Shown: positions 39,958 to 42,667 of the stretch, one piece after another
Layout: each line of letters begins with the position of its first letter
Numbering within the stretch: the first letter of the stretch is position 1
Origin: CAYQSU01 sp964420325
GTDB lineage: Bacteria > Pseudomonadota > Alphaproteobacteria > Rhodospirillales > Defluviicoccaceae
DNA: 42,667 nucleotides
Reading direction: 5' to 3'
NCBI GenBank assembly: GCA_964420325.1
Contig: CAYQSU010000024.1
Span: 1 to 42,667 of the forward strand
Notes under the pieces: model-generated
What the model saw: only the letters and a program-made list of their open reading frames with translations
Databases searched by the model: none
What the model was told of the DNA's origin: nothing
Position numbers and translations under genes: made by a program

Positions 39958-41379
39958 TCACTCGCGCAGATCGGCGATGCCGAGTTCCTCCCACATCCAG
40001 GAGAAGTCGTAGGCTGCCGCCGGATCAAGCTGCGCCCGTCTGGCCGCAGCGTTCTCCAGATGCTTGAGCCAGGCGACGACCTGCTGCCGGCCCTTCTTGC
40101 TGCGCACCGCCTGCCGCGGCGTCTTGCCGTCGAGCATGCCGATCGGCTCCTTGAGGCACCCCCGGTAGTGGTCATCCAGGACCTGCCGGAGCAAGGGGCC
40201 GGCGATCTCGGGCGGAACCGTCTCAGGCGCAGCCTTCTCCCCGCTTCGCTTCGCATCGCTCTCGGCCATGGCCTGCTCCGCCGTCTGCATCGAGGTCAGC
40301 GGCTGGCCGATGAGCCCATCCAAGAGACCGGCGAGTTTCGTCGTGGCCAGGTCGGCGCGCTCGCGCGAGTTGCAGGTGAGAAGGAGCGTCTCGGCTTCGA
40401 GCACGATGCGGGCGAACGTCCAGCGGCCGTCGTCGCTTCCGAAATCGGAAGCGAACGCGCGCCGTGCCCCCTCGGTCGGGGCCACGCCCGGCGGTTCCCC
40501 GCCGCGGAGCCAGGTCCACTCCCGCACATCGTCGCCGTCGCGCTCGATCAGGGGGGCGGCATCGAGACGCCGCTCGATCTCGAGGGCGGCATCCGGCAGC
40601 AACGGATAGCGGATCTCGGCGAAGACGATGTCGTGGCCGTCGAAGTTGACGAAACGCGGCGGCGGTTGAGAGAGCCGGCCGAGGTTGGACACCAGCCACG
40701 TCCGGGTGAAGATCGGCGCGAGACGGGGCAGCATCTCGACCTTCAACGTCTCCAGGGAAACATCCGCCGCCCCGCCCGTGCGCTTGGCCCGTCGCTTGGC
40801 GGCGGCTCTCTCCCGTTTCGCCGCCCTGTCGATCGCGTCGAGCAGCGCGGGGACGGTGTCATGCGGAAGCAAGAGCGCGCCGCCGCTGAGACAGCGCTTG
40901 CCGGCGACCGACAGAACCCGCACCGCCATCCGGTCCCAGCGCGCCGCCGTCTGCGAGCCGAGCCGCTCGTCGACCCGCACCGGCTCGCCACCACGGATCA
41001 GATCGCGGAGGACAAGATGCTTCCCTGGCGCGAGGTCGACGACCTCGTAGAGGCTCATCACCGAGGCCCGAAGCGCGCGCAGGTACGTCTTGGCGGCCCC
41101 GCTCTCCCGCCAGCCCCGCCGTTTCAGGTAATCATCGACGATGTTGCGGCCGTCCTCGCCGACGCTGCGGCTGAGGAAATCCTCCATGGCGCAGGCGAAG
41201 GCGATGCCGAAACCGTCGGAACCCAGGGCGGACTCCAGCGCCTCGGGCGCGAGGTCGAGGTCCTCGCAAACCGGCGCCAGGTGTTCCGCGAACACGCACG
41301 ACCACTCCTCCGCCCACTCGTCGCGCAAGGCCCAGTCCAGGACGTTGCCGACCGCCTTGCCCTCTGCTGCAACGCGCAT
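39958..41379 (-). CDS. Protein of unknown function with DUF2384-like C-terminal motif
   Basis: A 473-residue soluble protein that I do not recognise. It is rich in charged residues and Trp, with no signal peptide or membrane segment. Residues 1-120 are helical, and a basic linker lies at about 185-200 (AAKRERAAAKRRAKR). The C-terminal part has EPIGMLDGKTPRQAVRSKKGRQQVVAWLKHLEN (LDGKTPRQAV from about residue 416), like the tail motif of Xre/MbcA/ParS and SEC-C-associated proteins. ATG 41379 is used. It stands alone and converges with the GDT1 gene, with 485 bp of noncoding DNA upstream. It may bind nucleic acid, but this is a guess from the basic linker. Confidence 0.8.
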   Translation of the reverse strand: MRVAAEGKAVGNVLDWALRDEWAEEWSCVFAEHLAPVCEDLDLAPEALESALGSDGFGIAFACAMEDFLSRSVGEDGRNIVDDYLKRRGWRESGAAKTYLRALRASVMSLYEVVDLAPGKHLVLRDLIRGGEPVRVDERLGSQTAARWDRMAVRVLSVAGKRCLSGGALLLPHDTVPALLDAIDRAAKRERAAAKRRAKRTGGAADVSLETLKVEMLPRLAPIFTRTWLVSNLGRLSQPPPRFVNFDGHDIVFAEIRYPLLPDAALEIERRLDAAPLIERDGDDVREWTWLRGGEPPGVAPTEGARRAFASDFGSDDGRWTFARIVLEAETLLLTCNSRERADLATTKLAGLLDGLIGQPLTSMQTAEQAMAESDAKRSGEKAAPETVPPEIAGPLLRQVLDDHYRGCLKEPIGMLDGKTPRQAVRSKKGRQQVVAWLKHLENAAARRAQLDPAAAYDFSWMWEELGIADLRE

Positions 41380-41864
41380 CGTTTGCCACCTCTTCCGCCA
41401 AGATCCCGCGTCCCTCCTTTTCTAGCAAACGAGAGCGCGGCCCGCCTCAGAATCTCCGTTGCCGTTCACCCGGCCTTGGTTGCGGACCTCCGGCGTGCAG
41501 ACGGGATGGCGACGAGGCCGTGCTCATCAGGCGAGCCTTTGCAAGGGATCGGCTCGGCAGCAACCACGCGGAGGACGGCAAGCGGATAACGACGGGCGAC
41601 GTTCGCGGAGTCTCCGACCACGCACTCGAGACGATCAGGATCGACCCGACTCCGACAGCTCCGGAACCATCGAACGGTTGATGATCGAATGCGGGGTTTC
41701 ACAGGTCCCGGCCCCGCACACGATCGCCACGTCTATCCGAGGCCCCGCGGTGCAGGCCCCTCGATGAAACACCAGGGGTTTACGGGCGGCGGCGGCTTAT
41801 GCTGCATCCTGCCCGAAGGCGACGCCGCAAAGATGCCCGGGTCCAACAAAGGGGAGAAGCGACT
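41380..41864. other. 485-bp intergenic region without a convincing gene
   Basis: Short open frames exist on both strands (for example 78 codons on minus at 41466-41702 and about 100 on plus at 41459-41767), but none has a binding site or a family pattern. The composition is more even than in neighbouring genes. It must hold the promoters of the 473-residue protein and the Hcp-like gene; TATGCT at 41798-41803 could be a -10 for the latter, without a good -35. Confidence 0.5.
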
Positions 41865-42386
41865 ATGGCCTTCAACAGCCACCTCTTGATCCAAGCCGCA
41901 GGCGAGGATGCGCCGATCCTGTTCGGCGAGGACACCACCCACAACAATCAGGGCGAGACCGACGTCTCGGCTTGGCTCGAGTGTTCGGAGTTCGAGGCTG
42001 CTCTCGAGATCAGTGCGCGCGGCATCCCCGGCTCCAGCCGCTACACCAGCCAGCGAACGTGGCGCCCCGCCCGCTTCGTGCTCCGCCTCGGCAAGAGCAC
42101 CCCGTGGCTGTTCGAGGCCGGTCGGACCAACAACAGCATCGACCTCACCCTGCACCTGTTCCACCGCCACCACGAGACCGGCGTCATCGAGCAGAGCTTC
42201 CAGTACCGGATCCGGCGCGGCCGGATCGCTTCGGTTCGGATCGTTCAGCCGAACGTCCATCACCCGGACACCGCGAGCCTGTCCCCCTTGGTCGAGCTCG
42301 CCGTCGTTCCGGGCACCGTCGAGATCGAGTCGATGACCGGCGGCACGCTCATGATCGACGACGGGTCCGCCATCGCCCCTGCCTGA
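41865..42386 (+). CDS. Orphan Hcp-like (type VI secretion tube/TssD family) protein
   Basis: A 173-residue soluble protein whose middle matches the Hcp pattern: LRLGKSTPWLFEAGRTNNSIDLTLHLFHRHHETG (compare the K/DKSSPxLxxA motif, followed by the strand-forming segment), then FQYRIRRGRIASVRIVQPNV and LVELAVVPGTVEIES. The N terminus FNSHLLIQAAGED also fits the first Hcp strand. Length about 160-175 is normal. Hcp forms hexameric rings in type VI secretion, but no tss gene is in the window. GGGGAG precedes ATG 41865. The closing region lacks the usual F-x-Y-x-x-I ending, so other beta-barrel families stay possible. Confidence 0.6.
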   Translation: MAFNSHLLIQAAGEDAPILFGEDTTHNNQGETDVSAWLECSEFEAALEISARGIPGSSRYTSQRTWRPARFVLRLGKSTPWLFEAGRTNNSIDLTLHLFHRHHETGVIEQSFQYRIRRGRIASVRIVQPNVHHPDTASLSPLVELAVVPGTVEIESMTGGTLMIDDGSAIAPA

Positions 42387-42475
42387 CCGGGCGCTGCCGC
42401 GCCGCTCCCGTGCGGCATCGATAGCGGGAGCACCGCCGCCACGTCGCGCTGTTGCCGGCTGCCGAGGCCGCTGCG

Positions 42476-42509
42476 GCCGACGACGCGGCGTGTCGGCGCT
42501 CGGTCTTTT
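42476..42509 (+). terminator. Possible intrinsic terminator of the Hcp-like gene
   Basis: A GC-rich hairpin (GCCGAC at 42476-42481 with GTCGGC at 42492-42497, plus an inner ACGC/GCGT pair) is followed after 6 bases by TCTTTT (42504-42509). The gap before the T-run weakens the call. A second inverted repeat GCTCCCG/CGGGAGC lies at 42404-42431 without a T-run. Confidence 0.4.
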
Positions 42510-42521
42510 AGGAAAATGTTC

Positions 42522-42550
42522 TTGACATTGCCGTTGTCCGGTCCTATGTT
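42522..42550 (+). promoter_or_regulatory. Strong housekeeping-type promoter reading out of the window
   Basis: A perfect -35 TTGACA (42522-42527), exactly 17 bp, and TATGTT (42545-42550, 4 of 6). It is the best promoter match in the window and sits in an AT-rich patch. The GC-rich CTTCCGC after the -10 resembles the discriminator of stringently controlled promoters. Confidence 0.65.
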
Positions 42551-42667
42551 CTTCCGCAAGTCTGTGGTCCTGCGGACGGATGGGCCGACGGTGCCTTAGG
42601 TTCGCGGGGGCAGACGGGGTGGTTGACCTGCGGGCTTCGGCCGGCCGGGACGACCGGTCCAGCATTC
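42551..42667 (+). other. GC-rich transcript leader, no gene start visible
   Basis: The 117 bases after the promoter contain small hairpins (GTCC-TGC-GGAC near 42567-42577 and GGC-TTCG-GCC near 42634-42644) and no clear start codon with a binding site. It may be the leader of a stable RNA or of a long-leader operon that begins beyond the window. Confidence 0.4.

Noticed and set aside
41466..41702. A 78-codon minus-strand frame as a gene remnant or small protein.
   Set aside because: It has no binding site or recognisable family, and an overlapping frame is open on the other strand; it is not distinguishable from chance at this GC content.

Overview
The window is chromosomal DNA from a high-GC alphaproteobacterium, most likely a member of Rhodospirillales or a related order. 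The main support is the CtrA/SciP/FlbD regulator set beside flagellar core genes, the block tsaE-amgK-murU-addB-addA, and divergent metX-metW and chorismate mutase-aminotransferase-tyrA operons. Genes are tightly packed, with many 4-bp ATGA or GTGA stop/start overlaps, and the high GC produces long open frames opposite real genes. I see no tRNA, rRNA, CRISPR array, insertion sequence or prophage.

Layout: (1) 1-1947, minus strand: pseB and a SpsF-like cytidylyltransferase relative, probably for flagellin glycosylation or surface sugar. (2) 2074-17686: motility and cell-cycle control. ctrA (minus) diverges from fliI-fliJ-membrane protein (plus). A long minus-strand operon runs from fliF through fliG, fliH, fliN, a MotA-like gene, flbD, flhA, flhF and flhG to a fliK-like gene. 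sciP lies upstream of fliF. (3) 17848-21664: host-attachment-family protein, IalB-like secreted protein, type II-family asparaginase, SpoU-family RNA methyltransferase, quinone oxidoreductase. (4) 21643-30331, minus: tsaE-amgK-murU-addB-addA, covering tRNA t6A synthesis, muropeptide sugar recycling and double-strand-break repair. (5) 30493-33736: TrxR-like ferredoxin-NADP reductase, a small membrane ORF, and metW/metX. (6) 33897-36811: chorismate mutase, HisC-like aminotransferase and TyrA, for tyrosine/phenylalanine synthesis. (7) 36831-42667: a YqgE protein with a lipoprotein-like leader, a DUF2125 protein, an EamA exporter, a half-size GDT1/TMEM165 protein, a 473-residue protein of unknown function, an orphan Hcp-like protein, and a strong promoter firing out of the window.

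CtrA, its antagonist SciP and the sigma-54 activator FlbD sit together with their expected targets. A good CtrA-like box lies upstream of fliF. The ctrA promoter carries a perfect 12-bp palindrome over its -10. No clearly new multi-gene system is visible. The least explained items are the membrane/TPR-like gene translationally coupled to fliJ, the 473-residue protein, the lone Hcp-like gene, the lipoprotein-like YqgE and the ctrA operator.
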